DNA from: Candidatus Auribacterota bacterium
Lineage (GTDB): Bacteria > Auribacterota > Tritonobacteria > UBA1439
Assembly (NCBI GenBank): GCA_026391995.1
Contig: JAPLCY010000065.1
Span: 1 to 5,608, forward strand
Direction: 5' to 3'
DNA length: 5,608 nt
The notes beneath the pieces were generated by a model. It searched no databases. It was not told where the DNA came from and saw nothing but the letters and a program-made list of their open reading frames with translations. The position numbers and the translations under genes are program-made. Below, one piece after another: positions 1 through 5,608 of this stretch (position 1 is the stretch's first letter; each line of letters starts with the position of its first letter).

Positions 1-1
1 T

Positions 2-640
2 GCCGCCATCGTCATCGGCACGCTGCTGGCGGTCGTGGGCGCCGGTTTCCTCCAGGAATCAATCCGGCGCCTCATCCACTTTCAGAGTGCTACGTTCAGC
101 ACCTTCGCGATCGCGGTCTTCCTGTCCTCCGTGTTCCTCAAGGAGGCCCTCGCCCAGTTCTCCATGTGGGCCGGCAGGAAGGTCCACTCCATGGCCCTCA
201 TGGCCGACGGCTGGCACCACAGGAGCGACGCCATCGCTTCAGCCCTCATTGTCGCCGGCGCCATTGTCGGCGGGCGGCTCTGGTGGATTGACGGCACGCT
301 CGGCATCGGCGTATCCCTCCTCATCTTCTACGCGGCGTTCGACATCATCCGCTCCGCCACCAGCGCCTCGTTGGGCGAGGCTCACAGCACCGACATGGAG
401 CAGCGGATCCGCGATATCGTCGCCGCCACCGCGGCGGATGCGGGCGACATTCATCACCTGCACCTGCACCGCTACGGGAACCATGCGGAACTTACACTGC
501 ATCTCTGCTTCCCGCCCAGGATGAAGATCGAGGACGCGCACACCATCTCCGCCAGAGTCAAGTACGCCCTCAAGGACGCCCTTGGCGTCGAGACCACGAT
601 CCATCTCGAGCCGATGAAGAACAGCCCTCGGAGCAAATGA
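2..640 (+). CDS. Cation diffusion facilitator (CDF) family metal transporter, 5' end outside window
   Basis: Inner-membrane antiporter of the CDF family, which exports divalent metals such as Zn, Fe, Mn or Cd in exchange for protons. The frame is open to the left edge, so the true start is outside; the GTG at 35 is internal and only 212 codons are seen. Visible parts are hydrophobic segments, then the family motif HSMALMADGWHHRSD (about 165-240 in the nucleotide sequence), whose HxxxD pair matches the TM5 metal site, then another hydrophobic pair and a cytoplasmic C-terminal dimerisation domain. That domain is rich in His (HHLHLHRYGNHAELTLHL) and ends in the typical 'ETTIHLEP' strand. The TM2 metal ligands lie upstream, so the metal cannot be predicted. 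Family assignment is firm; substrate is unknown. It ends in TGA, followed by an inverted repeat. Confidence 0.9.
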   Translation, partial: AAIVIGTLLAVVGAGFLQESIRRLIHFQSATFSTFAIAVFLSSVFLKEALAQFSMWAGRKVHSMALMADGWHHRSDAIASALIVAGAIVGGRLWWIDGTLGIGVSLLIFYAAFDIIRSATSASLGEAHSTDMEQRIRDIVAATAADAGDIHHLHLHRYGNHAELTLHLCFPPRMKIEDAHTISARVKYALKDALGVETTIHLEPMKNSPRSK

Positions 641-688
641 GTAATGGGTCAAGAGCCCAAATGTGCCCTCTCATAACCGACCCATTAC
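641..688. repeat. 10-bp perfect inverted repeat after the CDF gene
   Basis: GTAATGGGTC (641-650) is exactly complementary to GACCCATTAC (679-688), with a 28-nt loop. It begins at the base after the CDF stop codon. No T-tract follows on either strand, so it is a poor intrinsic terminator. It could stabilise the mRNA 3' end or be a dispersed repeat. Function not shown. Confidence 0.5.
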
Positions 689-707
689 GCAAGTGAGTGA
701 AAAAACA

Positions 708-737
708 TTGACATCCGTACGCCCCAATGCGTATCAT
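708..737 (+). promoter_or_regulatory. Sigma70-type promoter for the lipoprotein gene
   Basis: A perfect -35 box TTGACA (708-713) is followed after 18 bases by TATCAT (732-737), one mismatch from the consensus -10. The predicted transcript start is near 744, about 200 nt before the lipoprotein start codon. It lies in the only large gene-free stretch and points the right way. Confidence 0.65.
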
Positions 738-901
738 GGTGCGGTTTTAAGCGCGATGGTGGGGACTCATTGATTCTCTCATAGGCCTTTTTTGAGTTTT
801 TGCTGGGGAATCAGGGCAGGCAGCTGTGGCTGTTGCCTTGCTGCGCGGATGCGTGGTGCATTCACGCAGGAGATTCAGGCACAATGCGAGCACCGCTTAC
901 T

Positions 902-919
902 GGCAGACTAAAGTCTGCC
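902..919. repeat. REP-like palindrome GGCAGACT-AA-AGTCTGCC
   Basis: Eight bases GGCAGACT (902-909) are perfectly complementary to AGTCTGCC (912-919) around two bases. Sterically it forms a 7-bp stem with a 4-nt loop. It sits 16 bases before the GGGAGG ribosome site of the lipoprotein gene. Similar 'GCAGACT..AGTCTGC' palindromes are, from general recollection, widespread dispersed repeats in many environmental genomes; one copy in this window cannot prove that. Confidence 0.55.
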
Positions 920-935
920 CTACAAGTACTTCACC

Positions 936-941
936 GGGAGG
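936..941 (+). promoter_or_regulatory. Ribosome binding site deciding the lipoprotein start
   Basis: GGGAGG is followed by six bases and then ATG at 948. The in-frame TTG at 942 would directly abut this site, so ATG 948 is the better start. Confidence 0.75.
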
Positions 942-947
942 TTGGAC

Positions 948-1376
948 ATGAAGAGGTTGGCAGTGTTTCTGATGGGCGGGCTGGTGATCCTCTCGCTCGC
1001 CGTCGTCGGTGGCTGCAAGAAGGGTGATCAACCTGCGGGCACCCCGCAGGTGGCGTTCAGCAACGACGTGTCGTTCGAGGACATTCCGGTCCCCGCGGGC
1101 TTCGTCCTCAAACGCAGGGATTCATATTCGTTCCAGAATGATGTCACGAGGGTCGGCCGCCTCGTCTATGAGGGGCGCAGCGATATGAATAACGTCCTCG
1201 CCTTCTATCAGCAGCAGATGCCGTTGCACGGCTGGCAGGAGATGAGCTACATCGACTACCGCTCCGCCGTCCGTTACTACGAGAAGGAGGGACAGAGCTG
1301 CATCCTCACCGTCGAGGGAATGACCGGGTGGAAGAACGTGCGGATCGTTCTGAGCACGCAGCCGAAATCGAAGTAA
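948..1376 (+). CDS. Conserved hypothetical lipoprotein (142 aa)
   Basis: A small exported lipoprotein of unknown function. Residues 1-22 form a signal peptide: positively charged MKR, a hydrophobic stretch, then lipobox VGGC with the lipidated cysteine at residue 23. The following KK rather than D suggests outer-membrane sorting by the enterobacterial rule, which may not hold here. The mature part has 'FEDIPVPAGFVL', a segment ending 'GRLVYEGRSDMNNVLAFYQQQMP', then 'HGW', and a beta-rich C-terminus. The pattern VPVPxGF / G.L.Y.G / V..FY..MP..GW resembles a lipoprotein family I recall from deltaproteobacteria and related groups; I cannot name a domain with confidence. It has its own promoter and terminator, so it is probably monocistronic. 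The start rests on the GGGAGG site six bases before ATG 948. Confidence 0.85.
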   Translation: MKRLAVFLMGGLVILSLAVVGGCKKGDQPAGTPQVAFSNDVSFEDIPVPAGFVLKRRDSYSFQNDVTRVGRLVYEGRSDMNNVLAFYQQQMPLHGWQEMSYIDYRSAVRYYEKEGQSCILTVEGMTGWKNVRIVLSTQPKSK

Positions 1377-1399
1377 TCGCCCGAACGAACACCGTTTCA

Positions 1400-1449
1400 G
1401 AAAACACCTCCTTCGCCCCTGAGTCCATCAGGAAGAAGGGGGTGTTTTC
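1400..1449 (+). terminator. Intrinsic terminator, possibly bidirectional, after the lipoprotein gene
   Basis: The arms GAAAACACCTCCTTC (1400-1414) and GAAGGGGGTGTTTTC (1435-1449) pair over 15 bp with a single G-U. The loop holds a further 5-bp stem, CCTGA (1418-1422) with TCAGG (1428-1432). The AAAA and TTTT parts of the arms can act as A- and U-tracts around the GC-rich core, as in bidirectional terminators. It begins 24 bases after the stop codon. Confidence 0.8.
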
Positions 1450-1451
1450 CC

Positions 1452-1481
1452 TTGTGCGACGGCGAACAGGTGTGCTATCAT
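1452..1481 (+). promoter_or_regulatory. Probable promoter of the PilZ gene
   Basis: TTGTGC (1452-1457), 18 bases, then TATCAT (1476-1481), preceded by TG at 1473-1474 as in an extended -10 box. The same TATCAT and 18-base spacing occur at the promoter at 708-737. It lies immediately behind the terminator and gives a leader of about 20 nt. Confidence 0.5.
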
Positions 1482-1506
1482 TAGTGTATGTGTAGTGGGG
1501 GGACAC

Positions 1507-1893
1507 ATGAACATGAAAAGTTTGGGCGCTGAGCGCAGGCAGGCAGAGAGGGCGGGTTGCATTCTCAAGACAAACTATCACATCCCGGGCATCGGGGCGC
1601 AGGTTGGCGAGACCCGCAATATCAGCGATGGCGGCGTCCTCCTGATGGTCTCTGGCGATGTCAAACAGGACGACCTTCTGGATCTCGAGATCTCTCTCGG
1701 CGAAGGAGGGGAACCCCTCAAAACCAGGGCCCACGTCGTGTATACGCGGCGAGAACAAACCCCGCGCGGCATTGAACAGCTCGCCGGCCTGTCCTTCCTG
1801 AAACTGAGCGATCAGCAGCAGCAGGCGATCGGCAAAAAAATATGGGATCAGATATTAAGGGAATCAACGCGTTTTGGCACACGCGGGGTTTGA
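1507..1893 (+). CDS. PilZ domain protein, probable cyclic-di-GMP receptor (128 aa)
   Basis: A single-domain cytoplasmic PilZ protein. Both c-di-GMP-binding motifs are present: RxxxR as R11-QAE-R15 and (D/N)xSxxG as N38-I-S40-DG-G43. A beta-barrel-like region follows ('GGVLLMVSGDV', 'DLLDLEISL', 'AHVVYTRRE', 'LAGLSFLKLS') and a C-terminal helix (QQQQAIGKKIWDQILRE), as is usual for the family. It should bind c-di-GMP and pass the signal to an unknown partner; there is no output domain and no flagellar or pilus gene in view. Start: a G-run at 1497-1502 lies four bases before ATG 1507 and ten before ATG 1513, so either is possible; the GTG at 1495 lies before the ribosome site. It ends three bases from the convergent acyltransferase gene, with no terminator between them. 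Confidence 0.9.
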   Translation: MNMKSLGAERRQAERAGCILKTNYHIPGIGAQVGETRNISDGGVLLMVSGDVKQDDLLDLEISLGEGGEPLKTRAHVVYTRREQTPRGIEQLAGLSFLKLSDQQQQAIGKKIWDQILRESTRFGTRGV

Positions 1894-1896
1894 TCG

Positions 1897-2592
1897 TCAC
1901 GTACACGGCACGCCGAGGCGCTCCGCCGCCTCGGTGTTCAATCTCAGCAGCGCGGATTCGAGTATTCCCCTGAGCCTTTCCCGTTCCTCATCACCCGCCT
2001 CCATGGGTACAAAGATCGGGTCTCCGTAGATTAACACACCCCTTGAGAACGGCACCGGCACCATGAAACGGTCCCAGCTCTTGAGCCGGATCTTTCGCGT
2101 CATGTCATAGGTTGCCGGCACGATCGGCGCGCCGGTCATCTGCGAAAGCCAGATCGCGCCGGGTTGTGCCACGTAGCGCGGCCCCCGGGGACCATCCGGC
2201 ACAATCGCCGCGTCCAGGCCGGCGTCAATCCTGGCGGCCATTCCCATGGCCGCCCACTGTCCGCCGCTGGAGCTCGAGCCGCGCACGACCTCGAATCCGA
2301 ATCCCTGCAGCACCTCGCTCATATATCCCCCGTCCCGGCTGCGACTTGTCATGGCGCACATATTCTTCCTTCCGCGGTACCATCCATAGATATACGGCAT
2401 GAGTAGCAAGCGGTTGTGCCAGAAAGAAAAGATGCAGCTCTTCCCCTGTTCCGCGCAATATCTGGTAAAACCGTCATTCAGGGCATGCAGGCGGATGCTG
2501 CGGGCAAGGAGATAGATCGCCGGCGCAACGCCCCGGCGCAACGCCAGGCGGAGGATCCGCTCTTTGAGGATATCGATCTGCCGGGAACTCAT
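1897..2592 (-). CDS. DUF374-type lysophospholipid acyltransferase family protein (231 aa)
   Basis: Probable inner-membrane acyltransferase of the LPLAT superfamily (DUF374 group), which moves acyl chains to lipid A or phospholipid acceptors; the true substrate is unknown. Residues 16-33 are a likely membrane-associated helix. FWHNR (57-61, His59) is the likely catalytic-motif equivalent; SRSRDGG (83-89), RGSSSSGG (104-111) and PDGPRGPR (132-139) are typical acceptor-binding blocks, followed by 'GAPIVPA'. Length is normal for the group. The ATG overlaps the stop of the original msbA frame as ATGA, pointing to translational coupling. Because of a deletion in msbA, this gene is now in frame with the msbA 5' part and can look like the C-terminus of a 762-aa protein; I treat it as a separate gene. 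Whether its own start still works without the upstream ribosome arriving in the coupled frame is open. The gene order lpxB-msbA-this gene suggests a lipid A role. Confidence 0.85.
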   Translation of the reverse strand: MSSRQIDILKERILRLALRRGVAPAIYLLARSIRLHALNDGFTRYCAEQGKSCIFSFWHNRLLLMPYIYGWYRGRKNMCAMTSRSRDGGYMSEVLQGFGFEVVRGSSSSGGQWAAMGMAARIDAGLDAAIVPDGPRGPRYVAQPGAIWLSQMTGAPIVPATYDMTRKIRLKSWDRFMVPVPFSRGVLIYGDPIFVPMEAGDEERERLRGILESALLRLNTEAAERLGVPCT

Positions 2593-4185
2593 ATAGCGAA
2601 TTGCAGCTCGTAGAGCTTCTTGTAGAGCCCCTCCTGCGCGAGGAGTTCCTATGGCGAGGCGCTGGCGCTCGCCGCCGGAGAGCATCTCCCCCTTCTCGCC
2701 GATGAAGGCGTCATATCCTTTGGGCAGCGCGCTGATGAAGTCATGGGCGTTGGCCATGGTGGCCGCCTCGACAATCTTCTGGAACGGGGCGTCCTGCTGT
2801 CCGTAGGCGATGTTGTTGCGCACCGTGTCGTTAAAGAGAATCGTCTCCTGCGTCACGATCCCGAGCTGCCCCCGGACGCTCAAGACGGTCACATCCCTGA
2901 TATCGATGCCGTCGATCCGGACGCACCCCCCGGTCGGGTCGTAAAATCGCGGGATCAGGCTCACGAGCGAGGTCTTCCCGGAGCCGGAGGGACCCACAAT
3001 CGCGATGATCTCCCCTGCCCGGACATCGAGTGAGATATCCCGTAACACCTCGGTATCGCCGCTGGCGTACTCGAAGCTGACGCGGTCAAAATTCACGCCC
3101 CGGCTGATCCGGGGCAGAGCGATCGCGCCGGGCTTCTCCACCATACTCGACTTCGTGTCGAGCAACTGGAAGATGCGGTCCGCCGCGGAGAGCGCCTTCT
3201 GAAGCCCGACGTTCAGCTTGCCGATGTTTTTGATCGGCTTGATCATGGCCGCGAGCATCGCCAGAAAGACGCAGAACCAGCTGATGGTGAGTTCCTCCTT
3301 GATCACCAGCCTCGCGCCGTAGTAGAGGAGAAACGCCACCACGATCATGGAGATCCACTCGGTTATCGGCGAGAGGATCGCGGCCTTCTTCACCGCCGCG
3401 ACCGAGACGCGGAAGAGGATCCGGTTCTCGCGTTTGAAGCGATGCCCCTCGTACCCCTCCATGCAAAACGCCTTCACTACCTGGATTCCGGAAATCGTCT
3501 CGAAGAGGATCGAGGATATGTCGGCGACCTTCTCCTGTGCCGCCCTCGTGAGGCGCCGCACCTTCCGGCCCACCACGCCGATCGGGGCCAGCAGGAAGGG
3601 GAGGCCGATCATGGTGATCACCGCCAGCTCCCACTGGATGCAGAGGGCGATGATCGCGTAGGCAGGGAGCTGGATGCAGTCCATCAGCGACTTGGCGAAA
3701 CGTCCCGACAGCGCCTCGAGGATAAGGCTCACGTCATAGTTGATCCTTGAGACAAGCTCGCCGGTACGCTTCTTGTCGAAGTATTCCATCGAAAGGCCCT
3801 GGATATGGCCGTAGAGCTGGTTCCGCATATCCTTGACCACCCCCTGCCCGACGTACTCGAGCATCACCTCGTGCAGGTATTCCGCGATCCCCTTGAAGAA
3901 GGTCAGGATCAGGACGAAGGTGACGATCATGTTGAGCATGTTCGGGTAGCGCCGCACGGTATTGAGGTAGGCGATCACCCGATCGACATGGGAGCGCATC
4001 GGTATGAACGCCACCCCCGACGGGATCGTGACCTGCGTGTTGTTGAACACCTTGTCCACAAGGGGGACAAGCGTCATGATGCTCACGCTCTGAAGCACGG
4101 TGAAGATCAGCATGGCGATGACCGCCACGATCAGCTTCCCGGTATACGGCTTCAGGTAAGCGAGCAATCTCAGATACAATTTCAT
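2589..4185 (-). pseudogene. msbA: MsbA-type lipid A flippase, ABC transporter, broken by internal deletion
   Basis: Half-size exporter that normally flips lipid A core across the inner membrane. Residues 1-512 are intact: membrane domain about 18-330 (hydrophobic segments near 18-47, 83-104, 172-206, 275-320), then the nucleotide-binding domain with Walker A GPSGSGKT (398-405), Q-loop Gln446 and signature LSGGERQR (502-509). After I512 (codon 2652-2650) the family sequence stops. Walker B, D-loop and H-loop are absent, yet the normal C-terminus ELLAQEGLYKKLYELQFAI and its TGA appear from 2648 to 2589 in another frame. About 215 bases are therefore missing. As read, the frame goes through 19-20 unrelated codons into the acyltransferase. 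Without Walker B the protein could not hydrolyse ATP. Since MsbA is usually essential, an assembly gap is as likely as a true mutation. Start: ATG 4185, 6 bases after the lpxB stop, with a weak AGG site. Confidence 0.88.
2648..2650 (-). other. Deletion junction in msbA
   Basis: Upstream of this point (higher coordinates) msbA reads GERQRLAI in frame; downstream, the family C-terminus resumes with GAA (E) at 2648, one base out of frame. The missing length must therefore be 2 modulo 3. Typical exporters have about 72 residues between these points, giving close to 215 bases. Base 2649 can belong to either side. Confidence 0.8.
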
Positions 4186-4191
4186 GGCATC

Positions 4192-5454
4192 CTATCGCCC
4201 CGCCGTGCGGGGCTGTTGCAGTTCTTCCACCACCGCATCCGCCGCCCTCATGCTCGCCCCCGCATCCCCTACCTTCACACGGATGGCGCGCAACTCCCCG
4301 ACCGCCGCCGCGTACGCCGTCTTATCGTTCAAGAGGCCGATGGCGGCACCGGCGATCCTCGCCGGCGTGGCATGACGCTGGATGAACTCCGGCACTACCT
4401 TCCTGCCGGCGATGACGTTCACCAGTCCGATGTACGGGAGCTTGACAAGCGCCCGCGCGAGAAAGTAGGTCGGCCACGCGACCTTGTAGATGATAAGCAT
4501 CGGCGTGCCCAGGCACGCAGTCTCCAGTGTGGCCGTGCCCGACGCGACGATCACCAGGTCGCTGGCATTGATCACGTCGTACACGCTCTCGCCTGCGACC
4601 ACGACGTTCACGGGGCCGCGTTTGAGCGCGGCATCCGCGAACGGCTTGAACGCCCCCGGCGTTTCGCACGTCACGAATTTCGCGCCGGGAACCGCCGCCG
4701 CGATCCGCCCGGCCGACGCCACCATGATCGGGAGGTGGCGCCTGACCTCATTCCAGCGACTCCCTGGCAGCAGGGCGATAAGCCTCTCCGGCTCCCCCAC
4801 CCCCCACCGGCGCCGGCACTCCTCGCGCGATACCTCCACCCGCAGACCGTCAAGCAGTGGGTGCCCCACGTAGCTTACCGGCATCCGGGTATCGGCATAG
4901 AACTCCTTCTCAAACGGGAGGATCACGATCATCCGATCGACGCAGCGCTCGATGGTCCTCTTCCGCCGGATCCCCCACGCCCACACCTGCGGGGAGATAT
5001 AATAGATCACCCGCGTCGCCCCCCCCCGCTTCCGGATCTTCTTGGCAAGCCTGATGTTGAACCCCGGGTAGTCCACGAGCACCACCGCATCAGGGTGTTC
5101 ACGTTCGATAAAGTCGAGGAGGGAGTAGAATATCCGCCTCAGCATCCGGTAGCTCTTCAGCACCTCGACCGACCCGAGCACCGCCATCCCGGCAAGGTCA
5201 TGGAGCAGTTTCGCACCCGCTGTCCGCATCTCACCCCCGCCGGCGGCAACGATCTCGATCGAGGGGTCCCGCCGCCGCAGCTCGATAATCAGCCTGGCCG
5301 CGTGCTTGTCCCCCGATGCCTCCCCGGCAACGATGAGTATCCTGCGCCCGCTGCCCTTATCCCTTTCTTTAGGATTTTGGATTTGGGATTTTGGATTTTC
5401 CCGAGGGGGGTGCCTGTCCCGAACGCAGTCGAGGGGGAATTTGGGATTTGTCAA
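4192..5454 (-). CDS. lpxB: Lipid-A-disaccharide synthase
   Basis: GT19 glycosyltransferase joining UDP-2,3-diacylglucosamine and 2,3-diacylglucosamine-1-phosphate into the lipid A disaccharide, at the cytoplasmic face of the inner membrane. Family blocks seen in order: AGEASGD (43-49), VDYPGFN (127-133, with the conserved Asp128), YISPQVWAW (152-160), PFEKEFY (180-186), YVGHPL (195-200), LLPGSRWNE (228-236) and ASGTATLE (304-311). At 420 aa it is about 35 residues longer than usual. The excess is all N-terminal: the conserved core begins near R37-R38, and residues 2-30 come from repeat DNA. The TTG start is well supported: GGGAGG lies five bases upstream, TTGA overlaps the stop of the preceding gene, and no ATG, GTG or TTG lies between it and the core. 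Next gene msbA begins 6 bases downstream. Confidence 0.95.
   Translation of the reverse strand: MTNPKFPLDCVRDRHPPRENPKSQIQNPKERDKGSGRRILIVAGEASGDKHAARLIIELRRRDPSIEIVAAGGGEMRTAGAKLLHDLAGMAVLGSVEVLKSYRMLRRIFYSLLDFIEREHPDAVVLVDYPGFNIRLAKKIRKRGGATRVIYYISPQVWAWGIRRKRTIERCVDRMIVILPFEKEFYADTRMPVSYVGHPLLDGLRVEVSREECRRRWGVGEPERLIALLPGSRWNEVRRHLPIMVASAGRIAAAVPGAKFVTCETPGAFKPFADAALKRGPVNVVVAGESVYDVINASDLVIVASGTATLETACLGTPMLIIYKVAWPTYFLARALVKLPYIGLVNVIAGRKVVPEFIQRHATPARIAGAAIGLLNDKTAYAAAVGELRAIRVKVGDAGASMRAADAVVEELQQPRTAGR
5372..5450. repeat. Composite repeat inside the lpxB 5' end
   Basis: On the plus strand, 5372-5399 are four perfect tandem heptamers of the form GGATTTK (GGATTTT, GGATTTG, GGATTTT, GGATTTT). 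A GC-rich core with GCCTGTCCCGAACGCAGTCG follows, and similar GAATTT/GGGATTTG units close it near 5436-5450. Read on the minus strand it encodes NPKSQIQNPK-type low-complexity peptide. Both parts resemble dispersed intergenic repeats I recall from environmental genomes; this needs a genome-wide search to confirm. Confidence 0.7.
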
Positions 5455-5608
5455 CGCAGCCTCCCGAGATCTATCGGGGGAGATTTCCGTATCTCCTCAA
5501 CCGCCGCGCGGTAGAGAGGGTTCTCTTTCAATATCCGCGTGATCTCCGCCGCCACTCGCAGCGCCTGCCGGCCGTGTTCACCGGGAACCACCGGCTGCCG
5601 TGAGGCGT
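5451..5608 (-). CDS. C-terminus of probable Gfo/Idh/MocA family oxidoreductase (partial)
   Basis: Frame open to the right edge (first complete codon at 5606), 51 residues then TGA at 5453-5451. The sequence reads ASRQPVVPGEHGRQALRVAA.. followed by EITRILKENP and a hydrophilic tail. The 'PVVPGEHGRQALRVAAEI' stretch resembles the final helix of Gfo/Idh/MocA NAD(P)-dependent oxidoreductases ('gehglraLevA'). Such genes are known neighbours of lpx genes in several phyla, where a role in nucleotide-sugar modification is plausible. The stop overlaps the lpxB TTG start, so it is in the same operon. With only 51 residues the family call is moderate; it is not the LpxI C-terminus. Confidence 0.6.
   Translation of the reverse strand, partial: ASRQPVVPGEHGRQALRVAAEITRILKENPLYRAAVEEIRKSPPIDLGRLR
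5460..5465 (-). promoter_or_regulatory. Ribosome binding site of lpxB
   Basis: Minus-strand GGGAGG lies five bases before TTG 5454, inside the end of the upstream coding region. It supports TTG as the start although the next ~37 codons are not conserved LpxB sequence. Confidence 0.75.

Larger units (their letters stand above)
738..947 (+). other. Long structured leader between promoter and lipoprotein start
   Basis: No convincing coding region is seen here; the ORF from 800 has no ribosome site and overlaps the lipoprotein gene. The stretch has T-rich runs at 788-800, an imperfect hairpin at about 815-837 (GGCA..CAGC pairing with GCTG..TGCC), a 6-bp hairpin TGCGTG/CACGCA at 850-868 with a 7-nt loop, and the perfect palindrome at 902-919. 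It could be a regulatory leader or hold a small RNA. It matches no riboswitch, 6S, SRP or tmRNA pattern that I recognise. Confidence 0.35.

Noticed and set aside
942..947. TTG at 942 as lipoprotein start
   Set aside because: It directly abuts the GGGAGG site; ATG at 948 has proper spacing and begins a normal MKR signal peptide.
738..947. Known structural RNA (6S, SRP, tmRNA, riboswitch)
   Set aside because: None of the conserved cores I know is visible in this stretch.
800..1027. 75-codon ORF in the leader
   Set aside because: No ribosome site, overlaps the well-supported lipoprotein gene in another frame, and contains the palindromic repeat.
1306..1758. 150-codon minus-strand ORF across the terminator
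   Set aside because: It runs antisense through the lipoprotein end, the terminator hairpin, the promoter and the PilZ gene, and shows no family features.
2589..2652. Programmed ribosomal frameshift restoring MsbA
   Set aside because: A shift would restore only the last 19 residues; about 72 residues of core ATPase sequence are absent from the DNA, and no slippery heptamer is seen at the junction.
1897..4185. A genuine 762-aa MsbA-acyltransferase bifunctional protein
   Set aside because: The join comes right after the ABC signature, lacks Walker B and the H-loop, and the proper ABC C-terminus with its stop lies in another frame in the same DNA; the bridge residues 513-531 are out-of-frame translation.
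5372..5399. CRISPR-like array
   Set aside because: The units are 7-base direct tandems without spacers.
3805..5514. 569-codon plus-strand ORF
   Set aside because: It is antisense to lpxB and msbA, is rich in H, R, P and D as expected from GC-rich shadow frames, and has no recognisable motif or ribosome site.

Overview
The window comes from a Gram-negative bacterium with a GC-rich genome. It carries the late steps of lipid A synthesis and export (LpxB, an MsbA-type flippase, a DUF374-type acyltransferase), an outer-envelope lipoprotein and a PilZ protein. Oxidoreductase - lpxB - msbA - acyltransferase order, plus several short palindromic or low-complexity repeats near gene starts, would fit an uncultured lineage such as Omnitrophota or another PVC/FCB-related group. 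That placement is an inference from gene style only.

Left part, plus strand. The 3' two thirds of a cation diffusion facilitator (CDF) transporter gene run in from the left edge and end at 640. A gene-free stretch of about 300 bases follows. It holds a 10-bp inverted repeat, a good sigma70-type promoter (TTGACA-18-TATCAT) and a roughly 200-nt leader with several small hairpins, the last a perfect REP-like palindrome. The leader feeds a 142-aa lipoprotein gene (948-1376), which ends at a strong hairpin terminator (1400-1449). Directly behind the terminator a second promoter drives a small PilZ-domain gene (1507-1893).

Right part, minus strand, read right to left. A compact operon enters from the right edge: the C-terminus of a probable Gfo/Idh/MocA oxidoreductase, then lpxB (start overlaps the previous stop as TTGA), then msbA (6-nt... 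effectively adjacent), then a DUF374 lysophospholipid-acyltransferase-like gene (start overlaps the msbA frame stop as ATGA). It ends at 1897, three bases from the end of the convergent PilZ gene. LpxB would make the lipid A disaccharide, MsbA would flip the lipid A core across the inner membrane, and the acyltransferase may acylate lipid A or a phospholipid.

Two unusual points stand out. First, msbA is broken: directly after the LSGGERQR signature about 215 bases are missing, taking Walker B, the D-loop and the H-loop. The last 19 codons of the normal ABC C-terminus survive in another frame. The resulting frame shift joins msbA in frame to the acyltransferase, giving a misleading 762-codon open reading frame. 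Second, the first ~37 codons of lpxB consist largely of dispersed-repeat DNA (GGATTTK heptamers around a GC-rich core) lying between an intact ribosome site/TTG start and the conserved enzyme core.
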